This document shows positions 1 through 6,113 of a stretch of DNA of 8,252 nt, piece after piece. The notes under the pieces were generated by a model. It did not search any database, was not told the origin of the DNA, and saw nothing but the letters and a program-made list of their open reading frames with translations. A program made the position numbers and the translations under genes. Location: assembly GCA_018064695.1 (NCBI GenBank), contig JAGHUU010000167.1:1-8252 (forward strand), written 5' to 3'. The stretch comes from Candidatus Blautia equi. GTDB taxonomy: Bacteria > Bacillota > Clostridia > Lachnospirales > Lachnospiraceae. Position 1 is the stretch's first letter; every line of letters begins with the position of its first letter.

Positions 1-467
1 TTTTCCTGCTCGGCCATGGCCTGCACGTTATTGTTCCATCTGGCAGCTGTATCGGCATCATCCAGCGCCATAATAAGAATGCTTCGAATATTCTCTTTTC
101 CAATCAGGACCTTCTGCTCATCGGAAAGCGCATACGGCTCTACCTTGCCATCCTGATACATTTCCCCGTTATAATGTCCAACAAAAGGCATACCCGGGCG
201 GAACGGTACCATCTGGTGCGGGGAATATAACATAAGTCCCGCGATCTCTTCTATGGAAAGTCGGCTGGCCAGATCCGCTGCTCTCTCATTTGGATCCAGT
301 CTCCAGTCCTCATATGGCAGGAGCTCTTCGCTGCCGGAGAGATTTTTAAATACCAGCCCGTCTTTTTCTTTCAGCTTCAGGTTTCTCATGGCCAGAACAG
401 GGCCGTCTGTTACCTGAACGGTGGAAAATTCAGTTCCTTCATGGATCACATACTTTTTATCACTCAT
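1..467 (-). CDS. Glycoside hydrolase family 3 (beta-glucosidase-like), N-terminal part, cut by window edge
   Basis: The first 155 residues are visible; the frame is open to the left edge. Start: ATG at 467, preceded by AAGGAG (475-480) seven bases upstream. A family-unspecific stretch of about 50 residues comes first. The typical opening of the GH3 barrel domain follows: a DWRLDP segment near residue 53, then repeated-helix sequence ending in LASRLSIEEIAGLMLYSPHQ (about 66-85), and later a segment ending in ARWNNNVQAMAEQE at the edge. GH3 enzymes hydrolyse terminal beta-linked sugars, often glucose, with an Asp nucleophile; the catalytic residues lie beyond the edge, so specificity and integrity cannot be judged. 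There is no signal peptide, so it should act in the cytoplasm on imported oligosaccharides. Its start overlaps the regulator gene by 8 bases (ATGAGTGA), implying translational coupling. Family call fairly secure; substrate is inference. Confidence 0.85.
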   Translation of the reverse strand, partial: MSDKKYVIHEGTEFSTVQVTDGPVLAMRNLKLKEKDGLVFKNLSGSEELLPYEDWRLDPNERAADLASRLSIEEIAGLMLYSPHQMVPFRPGMPFVGHYNGEMYQDGKVEPYALSDEQKVLIGKENIRSILIMALDDADTAARWNNNVQAMAEQE

Positions 468-1983
468 ATTCTGTCTCCTTTCCGTGGACATCTTTCTCTG
501 TATCAACTGTTTTTCCTGATATATGATTCTGCTTCTGCAGTTCCTTTGCCCTTCTGTATTCCGAAGGGGATGCCCCGCAGATGGCTTTAAAAGTCTTCAT
601 AAAATGCTTGTCATTGCTGTATCCCACAGCGGCACCCACCTCTGCGATCTTCATGTTGGTGTGCTCCAGCAGTTTTCTGGCCTCCCGGATGCGGATATCC
701 TTCAGATAATTCACAAAATTCACACCGGTATAGATCTTAAAGGCGTTGCTGAACATGGAATAGTTCATGGAGATATGGTTGGAGACCATGGCAAGGTCCA
801 GATCCTTCTGATAATTCTCCTGAATGTAGCGCACCGCCTCCCGGAGCTTTTCATTCTTTCTGGAGGATTCGTTGCTGTCTATCAGCACTCTCTGGCATTC
901 CGTCAGCCACTCGATGACACGTTGTCCAAAAACATCCACATTGGTGCAGTCCATAGGTTTTGGGCAGGCAAGCCCGCTGTTTTCCACACTAATCAGCTCA
1001 TAGTTGATAGAAAGTCTTCGGTCAAGCTCCTCCAGTGCATTAAGGAATCTCAGCGGTGAGATCCGCTTGTGACGTGCCTCAAAGCACAGATTCCGGAAAC
1101 GCTTTCGTGCAATCTCCATGTTTACTGCAGGAAACTGCTGCAGGAAATGCTCCATCTCATTGACCAGCTCGTCATTTTCGGGATAGATATAATCGTCGAA
1201 AACCTCTGAATTAACATTTCGTATAAAGGCCATTCCCCTGGCCTCCAGTGCCTCCCTGTATGCCGTTGAGATCTCTCCCACCGACACATGCTCCCGGCTG
1301 ATGCCTATGCAGAAGCCCGGCACATGGGCATTTTTCCAGTGTTCAAACTGGGATTCTTCAATAAAATACAGATCCCCCTTCACCTTATCCAGAAAGAATA
1401 AAGCTTCCCCAGGGAAACGTTTTTCCGAGACGTTGGTAAGGACCAGTCTGTATGGCTGCTGCTCCAACCTTCTCTCCTCAAAGGCGGAAATAAGGATCTC
1501 CCAGGCCTCCTCGTTCTCCTGCTCCCCGCTCTTAAGGAGGGTTCGCACATGCTGGCGGTAGATCTTTCCAACCTCCAGCCTGCTTTTTTTCTCCCTGCAG
1601 ATCTCCAGGTCCATTCTGGTAAGAACCTCCCTTACTGCTTCCGGGGAGAAAGGTTTTAAAATATAATCTCTGGCACCATATTTCAGGAGTTCCACTGCAC
1701 TGCGAAAATCCTGTGTTTCGCCAAACACCACTAAGGCAGGATTCCTTCCTGCCTCGGGGCGGCGAAGCTTAGCCGCCTGCTCTGCCAGTTTACAGCCATC
1801 CATGTCGGAAAGCGCAAGGGCTGCGAAGATCATATCGATGCTTCTCTCCTTAAGAAGCTGCAGGGCTTCCCCGCCGCTGCTGCATTCCAGGATCTCACCG
1901 ATAGCGATCCCGCTCTCTTTTATGAGGCGCACCAGGTTTTTCCGCTCCCCGGCGGCGCTCTCCACGATCATAAGTGTATCCAT
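460..1983 (-). CDS. YesN-like response regulator with AraC-type HTH and degenerate receiver domain
   Basis: Predicted 507-residue transcription regulator. Residues 1-125 form a CheY-like receiver fold, recognisable by MIVES at the start, DMDG at 60-63 and GARDYILKPF at 103-112. About 140-370 is the poorly conserved middle region of YesN-like proteins, with GISREHVSVGEI near 227-238. About 380-480 is the AraC/XylS double helix-turn-helix, with VGYSNDKHFMKTFK at 453-466 and SPSEYR at 472-477. A hydrophilic tail of about 28 residues follows. The receiver active site is broken: the acidic pair is E8/S9, the phosphoacceptor position is A55, and the usual Thr/Ser is G88; only Lys110 remains. The ATG at 1983 was chosen because the receiver begins there, with a weak GGGAAAG 5 bases upstream; the frame stays open to 2118, but that part is antisense-like and overlaps the preceding gene. 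The gene lies 14 bases after the Gx gene and overlaps the GH3 start. Likely local regulator; targets unknown. Confidence 0.9.
   Translation of the reverse strand: MDTLMIVESAAGERKNLVRLIKESGIAIGEILECSSGGEALQLLKERSIDMIFAALALSDMDGCKLAEQAAKLRRPEAGRNPALVVFGETQDFRSAVELLKYGARDYILKPFSPEAVREVLTRMDLEICREKKSRLEVGKIYRQHVRTLLKSGEQENEEAWEILISAFEERRLEQQPYRLVLTNVSEKRFPGEALFFLDKVKGDLYFIEESQFEHWKNAHVPGFCIGISREHVSVGEISTAYREALEARGMAFIRNVNSEVFDDYIYPENDELVNEMEHFLQQFPAVNMEIARKRFRNLCFEARHKRISPLRFLNALEELDRRLSINYELISVENSGLACPKPMDCTNVDVFGQRVIEWLTECQRVLIDSNESSRKNEKLREAVRYIQENYQKDLDLAMVSNHISMNYSMFSNAFKIYTGVNFVNYLKDIRIREARKLLEHTNMKIAEVGAAVGYSNDKHFMKTFKAICGASPSEYRRAKELQKQNHISGKTVDTEKDVHGKETEYE
475..480 (-). promoter_or_regulatory. 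Ribosome binding site of the GH3 gene, inside the regulator gene
   Basis: Minus-strand AAGGAG, seven bases before the ATG at 467. It lies within the last codons of the regulator gene, so ribosomes finishing the regulator stop eight bases into the GH3 frame. This fixes the GH3 start and supports coupled translation. Confidence 0.75.
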
Positions 1984-1997
1984 TTTTTCTTTCCCGC

Positions 1998-2489
1998 TTA
2001 CAGATGAATCCTCTTGCTGGTTTCCTGTGTGAGATATCCGATCACCAATCCCGTAGCCACGCCGGATACGATCAGCACCGGTGCATAGTAGCTTAAGCTG
2101 GTGGTCTCCATAATGCACATATAAATGAGCAGCTGACCGATATTGTGGGTCACACCGCCTGCCACACTGACGCCAAGCAGACTGAAATCCGTCTTCATAA
2201 GCATCAGCTTCATAACGATCATACTCAAGGCCGCGCCGGCAATGGAATAGATGATGCTCATCATATTTCCGAACATGAATCCGATCACCAGGATACGGAT
2301 CAGGGACACGGCTGCTGCCTCCTTAAGGGTATAGCGGTGCAGTACAAACAGGACTGCCAGATTGGCAAGACCAAGCTTTACACCCGGAATGCCCATGAAT
2401 ACCGGCACCAGACTCTCCACGTATCCGAAAATAATGGCCACCGCAGAGACGATGCCAAGAAATGCCAGTTTTTTATTATCTACCTTCAT
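1998..2489 (-). CDS. Gx transporter family / heptaprenyl diphosphate synthase component I-like membrane protein
   Basis: Small polytopic membrane protein of 163 residues with about five hydrophobic segments (roughly 9-30, 40-52, 60-95, 105-125 and 134-153). The signature GIPGVKLGLANLAVLF at 33-48 and GGVTHNIGQLL at 111-121 match the family named both Gx transporter and Hpre_diP_synt_I (PF07456). The old enzyme name comes from gene context; such proteins look more like small S-component-type transporters than prenyl synthases, and the substrate is unknown. The ATG at 2489 follows GAGG seven bases upstream. It starts 4 bases after the NusG-II gene, its usual partner in Firmicutes, and ends 14 bases before the regulator. 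A paired gene of this type is called EetB in flavin-based extracellular electron transfer loci (from memory). Family call secure; function open. Confidence 0.85.
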   Translation of the reverse strand: MKVDNKKLAFLGIVSAVAIIFGYVESLVPVFMGIPGVKLGLANLAVLFVLHRYTLKEAAAVSLIRILVIGFMFGNMMSIIYSIAGAALSMIVMKLMLMKTDFSLLGVSVAGGVTHNIGQLLIYMCIMETTSLSYYAPVLIVSGVATGLVIGYLTQETSKRIHL

Positions 2490-2493
2490 GCGC

Positions 2494-2877
2494 TCACCTC
2501 ACCACAGCATCGATGCCGTCATCACCCGGCTCTGCTGTCATATCCTCTCCGCGAATGATGACCTCGTTCGGCAGGCAGACGATCATGCCGCCGCGCTCGC
2601 CGAAGGCACCCTGATAAATGCACAGATGATCCGGACAGTTGGCGGAGATCATGCTGATCTGGCCATCCTTGATCTCTGCTATGTTGGTGTCGTTGATCTC
2701 AATGCCCTGATCTTCCTCCAGAGAATAGGTGCCAAAGACCTCACCTTTTACAATAATGGTAACGCTCTTATAGCTCTCCGGCTTCTGCATCTGCTGGACT
2801 CCCCACCAGACACCGGCGATCAGTAAAATAATGCAGATAAAAAGTACTTCTTTTTTCTTCAAGACATTTACTCCCAT
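2494..2877 (-). CDS. NusG domain II-containing membrane-anchored protein
   Basis: Protein of 127 residues with one N-terminal membrane segment (about 11-26, after KKKE) and an extracytoplasmic beta-rich domain of the NusG-II type (PF07009). The conserved cysteine pattern is visible: CPDHLC at 81-86 and IVCLPNEVII at 99-108, so Cys81, Cys86 and Cys101. It lacks the rest of NusG and is not a transcription factor; the role is unknown, and a redox function is suggested only by the cysteines and by its relatives next to FMN-transferase, quinone and Rnf genes. The start is uncertain: the ATG at 2877 has no ribosome binding site, whereas a TTG at 2862 has GGGAG eight bases before it and would give 122 residues starting just before the Lys-rich anchor. 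First gene of the second operon, directly after a probable promoter. Confidence 0.85.
   Translation of the reverse strand: MGVNVLKKKEVLFICIILLIAGVWWGVQQMQKPESYKSVTIIVKGEVFGTYSLEEDQGIEINDTNIAEIKDGQISMISANCPDHLCIYQGAFGERGGMIVCLPNEVIIRGEDMTAEPGDDGIDAVVR
2871..2875 (-). promoter_or_regulatory. Candidate ribosome binding site pointing to a TTG start for the NusG-II gene
   Basis: Minus-strand GGGAG lies eight bases before an in-frame TTG at 2862 and inside the first codons of the longer reading starting at ATG 2877. No purine-rich site precedes the ATG, and the predicted transcript would leave it only about 17 leader bases. The TTG start is therefore at least as likely. Confidence 0.5.
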
Positions 2878-2900
2878 CTAACTTTAATTGAATTGATAAG

Positions 2901-2929
2901 AATATAACATAAAATGAGCACAAAAACAA
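2901..2929 (-). promoter_or_regulatory. Probable sigma-A promoter of the NusG-II / Gx / regulator / GH3 operon
   Basis: On the minus strand a -35-like TTGTTT (2924-2929) and a -10-like TATATT (2901-2906) are separated by exactly 17 bases, in an AT-rich gap between the upstream terminator and the NusG-II gene. The -10 box matches consensus in five of six bases, the -35 box in three of six. Transcription would begin near 2894. No operator repeat is obvious around it. Confidence 0.55.
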
Positions 2930-2950
2930 CGAATTTTGGTGAGTTGCAGC

Positions 2951-2988
2951 AAAAAATGGACACCTGCAAAAAATTTGCAGGTGTCCAT
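2951..2988 (-). terminator. Rho-independent terminator of the ABC importer operon
   Basis: A perfect 15-base inverted repeat (arms 2956-2970 and 2974-2988, loop of three) contains the core GGACACCTGC / GCAGGTGTCC. Read on the minus strand, it is followed at once by a run of T (2955-2951). It begins 20 bases after the stop codon of the last ATPase gene. The plus-strand side has no T-run after the stem, so it serves the minus strand only. Confidence 0.93.
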
Positions 2989-3008
2989 AAGAACATACGT
3001 TATAACAA

Positions 3009-3833
3009 TTAAACAGTGGAAAGATCCCACTCTTCGTATATCTTCGGTACGTCGTTGATCAGACGCTGGGTGTAGGCAGCCTTTGGATGAAGGATACACT
3101 CCTCTGCCGGTCCGTACTCCACAAATTTACCATGCTCCATGATGTATACGGTATCGGATACATAGTAAGCAAGACCGATATCATGGGTGATGAAGATGAT
3201 GGTCATGTTGATCTCTTCACGGAGCTTCTGGAGCATATCCAGAATGGTGGAACGGGAACATGCATCGATCATGGAGGTAGGCTCATCAGCCAGAAGGATC
3301 TTTGGTCTCAGCAGGAAGATACGTGCGATCATAAGTCGCTGTCTCTGTCCGCCGGAGAGCTCGAATGGATATTTGTTGGTCAGTTCTGCAAAGCGAAGGT
3401 TTACGAAGCTGCAGGCCTCAGTCATAAGCTCCACTTTCTTCTCCATAGGAAGGTGGCCTTTTCCGGTCATCTTAAGACAGTCCAGAAGAACGGCATCGAT
3501 CTTATAGAAGGTGTTATAGGAAGCGAATGGATCCTGGAAGATAGCCTGAATGCCTTTCCAGTATTCTTTTCTCTTTTTGCCGGAGGAGATGTCACGAGGC
3601 TGTCCCATGAAGTCGATCTCGCCCTCTGTCACGTTGATAAGACCAAGAAGCATTTTGGAAAGAGTGGTCTTTCCTGATCCGGACTCACCTACGATGGATA
3701 CGAACTCGCCCTCGCGGAAGTTAAAGTCTACATGATCTACTGCAACGGTCTTCTTATCGCCCATACCAAAGACTTTGGTTACGCCGCGTCCGGTCAGACA
3801 CGGTTTTGCGGTATTAGGATCAAATTTACTCAT
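3009..3833 (-). CDS. Opp/Dpp-type ABC importer ATP-binding protein, second ATPase (DppF/OppF position)
   Basis: Cytoplasmic ATPase of 274 residues pairing with the upstream ATPase to power the importer. Visible motifs: Walker A GESGSGKTT 49-57, Q-loop Gln100, signature LSGGQRQR 159-166, Walker B ILLADEP 179-185 and switch His217. The D-loop is unusual, SMIDACS at 187-193 instead of the common SALDVS. It is about 50 residues shorter than typical DppF proteins: it stops after an HPKAAYTQRLI segment and lacks the cysteine-rich C-terminal extension. The start at 3833 was preferred to the ATG at 3839 because GGAGG (3843-3847) lies nine bases before 3833 but only three before 3839. It overlaps the preceding ATPase gene by 8 bases (ATGAGTAA) and is the last gene before the terminator. 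Family call secure; substrate is set by the binding protein and permeases. Confidence 0.95.
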   Translation of the reverse strand: MSKFDPNTAKPCLTGRGVTKVFGMGDKKTVAVDHVDFNFREGEFVSIVGESGSGKTTLSKMLLGLINVTEGEIDFMGQPRDISSGKKRKEYWKGIQAIFQDPFASYNTFYKIDAVLLDCLKMTGKGHLPMEKKVELMTEACSFVNLRFAELTNKYPFELSGGQRQRLMIARIFLLRPKILLADEPTSMIDACSRSTILDMLQKLREEINMTIIFITHDIGLAYYVSDTVYIMEHGKFVEYGPAEECILHPKAAYTQRLINDVPKIYEEWDLSTV

Positions 3834-4833
3834 TTGCATACACCTCCCTGAGCTTTCTCTCTGACATCAGACAGCTATACATACGTCCATTCGGAAGCTC
3901 GATGGTCTGAGGATCCATAGCTTTACAGGTAGGTGTTGCATATTTACATCTGTCTGCAAAGCGGCAGCCTTCCGGTGGATGCTTCAGGTTTGGAGGCGTT
4001 CCCGGAATAGCGGTCAGTTTGTGATCACGTACACCTTCCTCCGGAACGATGATGGAGCCCATCAGACCTTTGGAGTATGGGTGCAGCGGGTCAAATACCA
4101 TATCTTTTGCGGATGCTTTTTCTACGATGCGTCCTGCGTACATTACCATGATGTCATCGGTAACATTGTACAGAAGAGGAAGCTCGTGGGTAATGAAGAT
4201 CATGGATTTGATGTAGCCTTTTTCCATCAGGTCTCTCATCATCTTGATAACCATCTTCTGGGATGTTACATCCAGTGCGGAGGAAGGCTCATCGGCAATG
4301 AGTACCTTTGGAGAAAGGATGGTGGAAATAGCGATTACGGTTCTCTGTTTCATACCGCCGGAGAGCTCTACCGCATGCTTCTGCAGTACGTCCTCAGGAA
4401 GGCCGAGAATTGCAAAACGCTCTTTTGCCATATCATAAATGTCTTTTTTGCTCATGGATTTGTCATGAGCGTGGATTACGTCCTCGATGAAACGGATGAT
4501 CTTCTGGGTTGGGTTCAGGGCGTTCATAGCAGCCTGTGGAATATAAGCGATCTCATTTCCAAGGATGTTTTTACGAACATCATCCGGGTTCATACCGGAA
4601 ATATTTCTTCCATCGACAATAATGTCACCGCTTACATAATGCAGTGGTGCGAAATAATAACCCATCAGGGAAAGTGCCAGGGTGGATTTACCACAGCCGG
4701 ACTCACCGGCGATACCAAGGGACTTGCCCTCCTCGATGGTAAGGGAGACGCCATCTACAGAATAAACGTCCTCATGAAAACGGGTGATGTACTTCGTTTT
4801 CAGATCTTTAACTTCAAGCATAATTTTTCCCAT
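3826..4833 (-). CDS. Opp/Dpp-type ABC importer ATP-binding protein, first ATPase (DppD/OppD position)
   Basis: Cytoplasmic ATPase of 335 residues, normal length for DppD/OppD. Motifs: Walker A GESGCGKST 43-51, Q-loop Gln100, signature LSGGMKQR 157-164, Walker B VLIADEP 177-183, canonical D-loop SSALDVT and switch His216. The C-terminal oligopeptide-transporter extension is complete: HPYSKGLMGS near 251-260, IPGTPPNL 276-283, then Cys290, Cys296, Cys303 and Cys321. In characterised Dpp ATPases this four-cysteine pattern binds a [4Fe-4S] cluster; binding here is inferred. The start at 4833 follows AAGGAGG, which overlaps the stop codon of the upstream permease gene (15-base gap). The 3' end overlaps the second ATPase by 8 bases, consistent with coupled 1:1 synthesis. 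Confidence 0.96.
   Translation of the reverse strand: MGKIMLEVKDLKTKYITRFHEDVYSVDGVSLTIEEGKSLGIAGESGCGKSTLALSLMGYYFAPLHYVSGDIIVDGRNISGMNPDDVRKNILGNEIAYIPQAAMNALNPTQKIIRFIEDVIHAHDKSMSKKDIYDMAKERFAILGLPEDVLQKHAVELSGGMKQRTVIAISTILSPKVLIADEPSSALDVTSQKMVIKMMRDLMEKGYIKSMIFITHELPLLYNVTDDIMVMYAGRIVEKASAKDMVFDPLHPYSKGLMGSIIVPEEGVRDHKLTAIPGTPPNLKHPPEGCRFADRCKYATPTCKAMDPQTIELPNGRMYSCLMSERKLREVYANE
3843..3847 (-). promoter_or_regulatory. Ribosome binding site deciding the start of the second ATPase
   Basis: Minus-strand GGAGG lies inside the 3' end of the preceding ATPase gene. Spacing is nine bases to the ATG at 3833 and three to the ATG at 3839, so initiation should occur at 3833. Confidence 0.7.
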
Positions 4834-4848
4834 AAGTTATGTCCCTCC

Positions 4849-6096
4849 TTAATCGCGAAGCTCTGGGTTGAATACCTGGTCGAGACCGGTGTTCATCAGG
4901 TTCAGTGAGAATGAGATCAGCGTAATGGTAAGGATAACCGGGAAGTATGCCCACCAGGATCCGTTCAGATGTGCGGAATAAAGCATTGCCCAGTTCATCA
5001 TAAGACCAAGGGTAGGTGTTACGGTGGTCTTCGGTCCAAGACCTAACAGGGAGAGCTGAGACTCTGCAAGAATACCGGAAGAAACCTGAAGGATGAATGC
5101 CATTACTACATAAGATGCGATATATGGCAGAATATCGGTCAGAATAATACGTACCAGACTGTGTCCGGAAAGCTTGGACAGGTTAACGTGGTCACGGTTT
5201 CTCAGGGAAATAACCTGGGAACGCACGGAACGGGCTGTCCATGTCCAGGAGGTAAGTCCGATAACTACCGCTACGGTGCTAGGTCCACGCTGATCCTGGC
5301 TAAGAGAATAGGAGATCAGGATAAGGAGGATAAAGCTTGGGATAACGGTGAAAAGGTTGGTAACCAGGGAGAGAAGATCATCCACAAGACCGCCCACATA
5401 ACCGGCCAGAAGACCTACGGTCAGACCGATGAGGGTTGCTACGATACCTGCAATAAGACCGATGCCGATGGAGGTTCTGGTAGCGGATACCAGCTCTTTT
5501 AAAACATCACGGCCGAAGTTATCGGTACCAAGCGGAAGGATCTTTGTGTTGGTTACATCAGATACGTTCACGTATGCATTTTTATCGATGGTGGTAACTG
5601 TCTCGTTCTCTCCGGATTCCGGATTCTTAGATACCACTTCCATCTTATCTGCAGCCTTCAGGGACTGAATGCTGTTGTTCAGACGTTTGAAGTATTTCTT
5701 CTTAGCCTGAGTCATTTTGATTTTCTTATCTGCACTGTAGTTCTCATCCCACAGTTTCAGAAGGGTCTCGGTATCATCCATGGATACGCCTTCTACGTCC
5801 ACTTCTGCAAGGCCAAACCACTCTACCATGGCTACACGGTCTTCCATGGAAAGCTTGGATGCCACACGCTTGTCATCAGCGTCTGCAAGACGGAACGGAG
5901 AAGTTTTTGTGGTGCTTGCATCATACATGGAGAAGTAGATACCAGGTTTGGAGAAGGTCTCCACACCGATACGCTCCAGAGGATCGCCCGGGTTGATGAG
6001 CGGATAAATGATCATCATAGCCAGGATAAATACAAAAATGCAAAAGCCTCCAACAAATTTAGGAGAGTGGAAAATCTGTCTTAATGTATTTTTCAT
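4849..6096 (-). CDS. Opp/Dpp-type ABC importer permease, DppC-like, with large extracytoplasmic insertion
   Basis: Membrane permease of 415 residues against roughly 280-300 for most DppC proteins. Membrane segment 1 is at about 14-33. A long hydrophilic stretch (about 38-187) comes before the family motif LGTDNFGRDVLKEL at 189-202. The transport core follows, with hydrophobic segments near 207-233, 242-264, 273-288, 322-345 and 385-402, and the cytoplasmic EAA-type loop VNLSKLSGHSLVRIILTDIL at 304-323, which docks on an ATPase. The insertion is Lys/Asp/Glu-rich and, from the topology of the family, should face outside. The ATG at 6096 has AAGGAG eight bases upstream; an overlapping ATG at 6101 is out of frame. 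It sits 17 bases after the partner permease gene. Family call secure; the role of the insertion is unknown. Confidence 0.95.
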   Translation of the reverse strand: MKNTLRQIFHSPKFVGGFCIFVFILAMMIIYPLINPGDPLERIGVETFSKPGIYFSMYDASTTKTSPFRLADADDKRVASKLSMEDRVAMVEWFGLAEVDVEGVSMDDTETLLKLWDENYSADKKIKMTQAKKKYFKRLNNSIQSLKAADKMEVVSKNPESGENETVTTIDKNAYVNVSDVTNTKILPLGTDNFGRDVLKELVSATRTSIGIGLIAGIVATLIGLTVGLLAGYVGGLVDDLLSLVTNLFTVIPSFILLILISYSLSQDQRGPSTVAVVIGLTSWTWTARSVRSQVISLRNRDHVNLSKLSGHSLVRIILTDILPYIASYVVMAFILQVSSGILAESQLSLLGLGPKTTVTPTLGLMMNWAMLYSAHLNGSWWAYFPVILTITLISFSLNLMNTGLDQVFNPELRD

Positions 6097-6113
6097 ACCA
6101 TGCTCTCCTTTCC

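Noticed and set aside
1984..2118. In-frame upstream extension of the regulator to an ATG at 2118
   Set aside because: The extra 45 residues do not resemble a receiver, overlap the Gx gene by over 100 bases in another frame, and precede a start (1983) that fits the domain boundary.
2494..2877. Transcription elongation factor NusG
   Set aside because: Only the domain II fold is present, behind an N-terminal membrane anchor and with conserved cysteines; the NGN and KOW arrangement of NusG is absent.
2951..2988. Bidirectional terminator
   Set aside because: On the plus strand the stem is followed by AAGAACATACG rather than a T-run, and no plus-strand gene runs towards it.
3979..4908. Long plus-strand open frame opposite the first ATPase
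   Set aside because: It lies entirely antisense to well-supported ABC genes, has low-complexity His/Cys-rich composition typical of antisense frames, and matches no family. The same applies to the other plus-strand frames, for example 3087-3677 and 523-1059.
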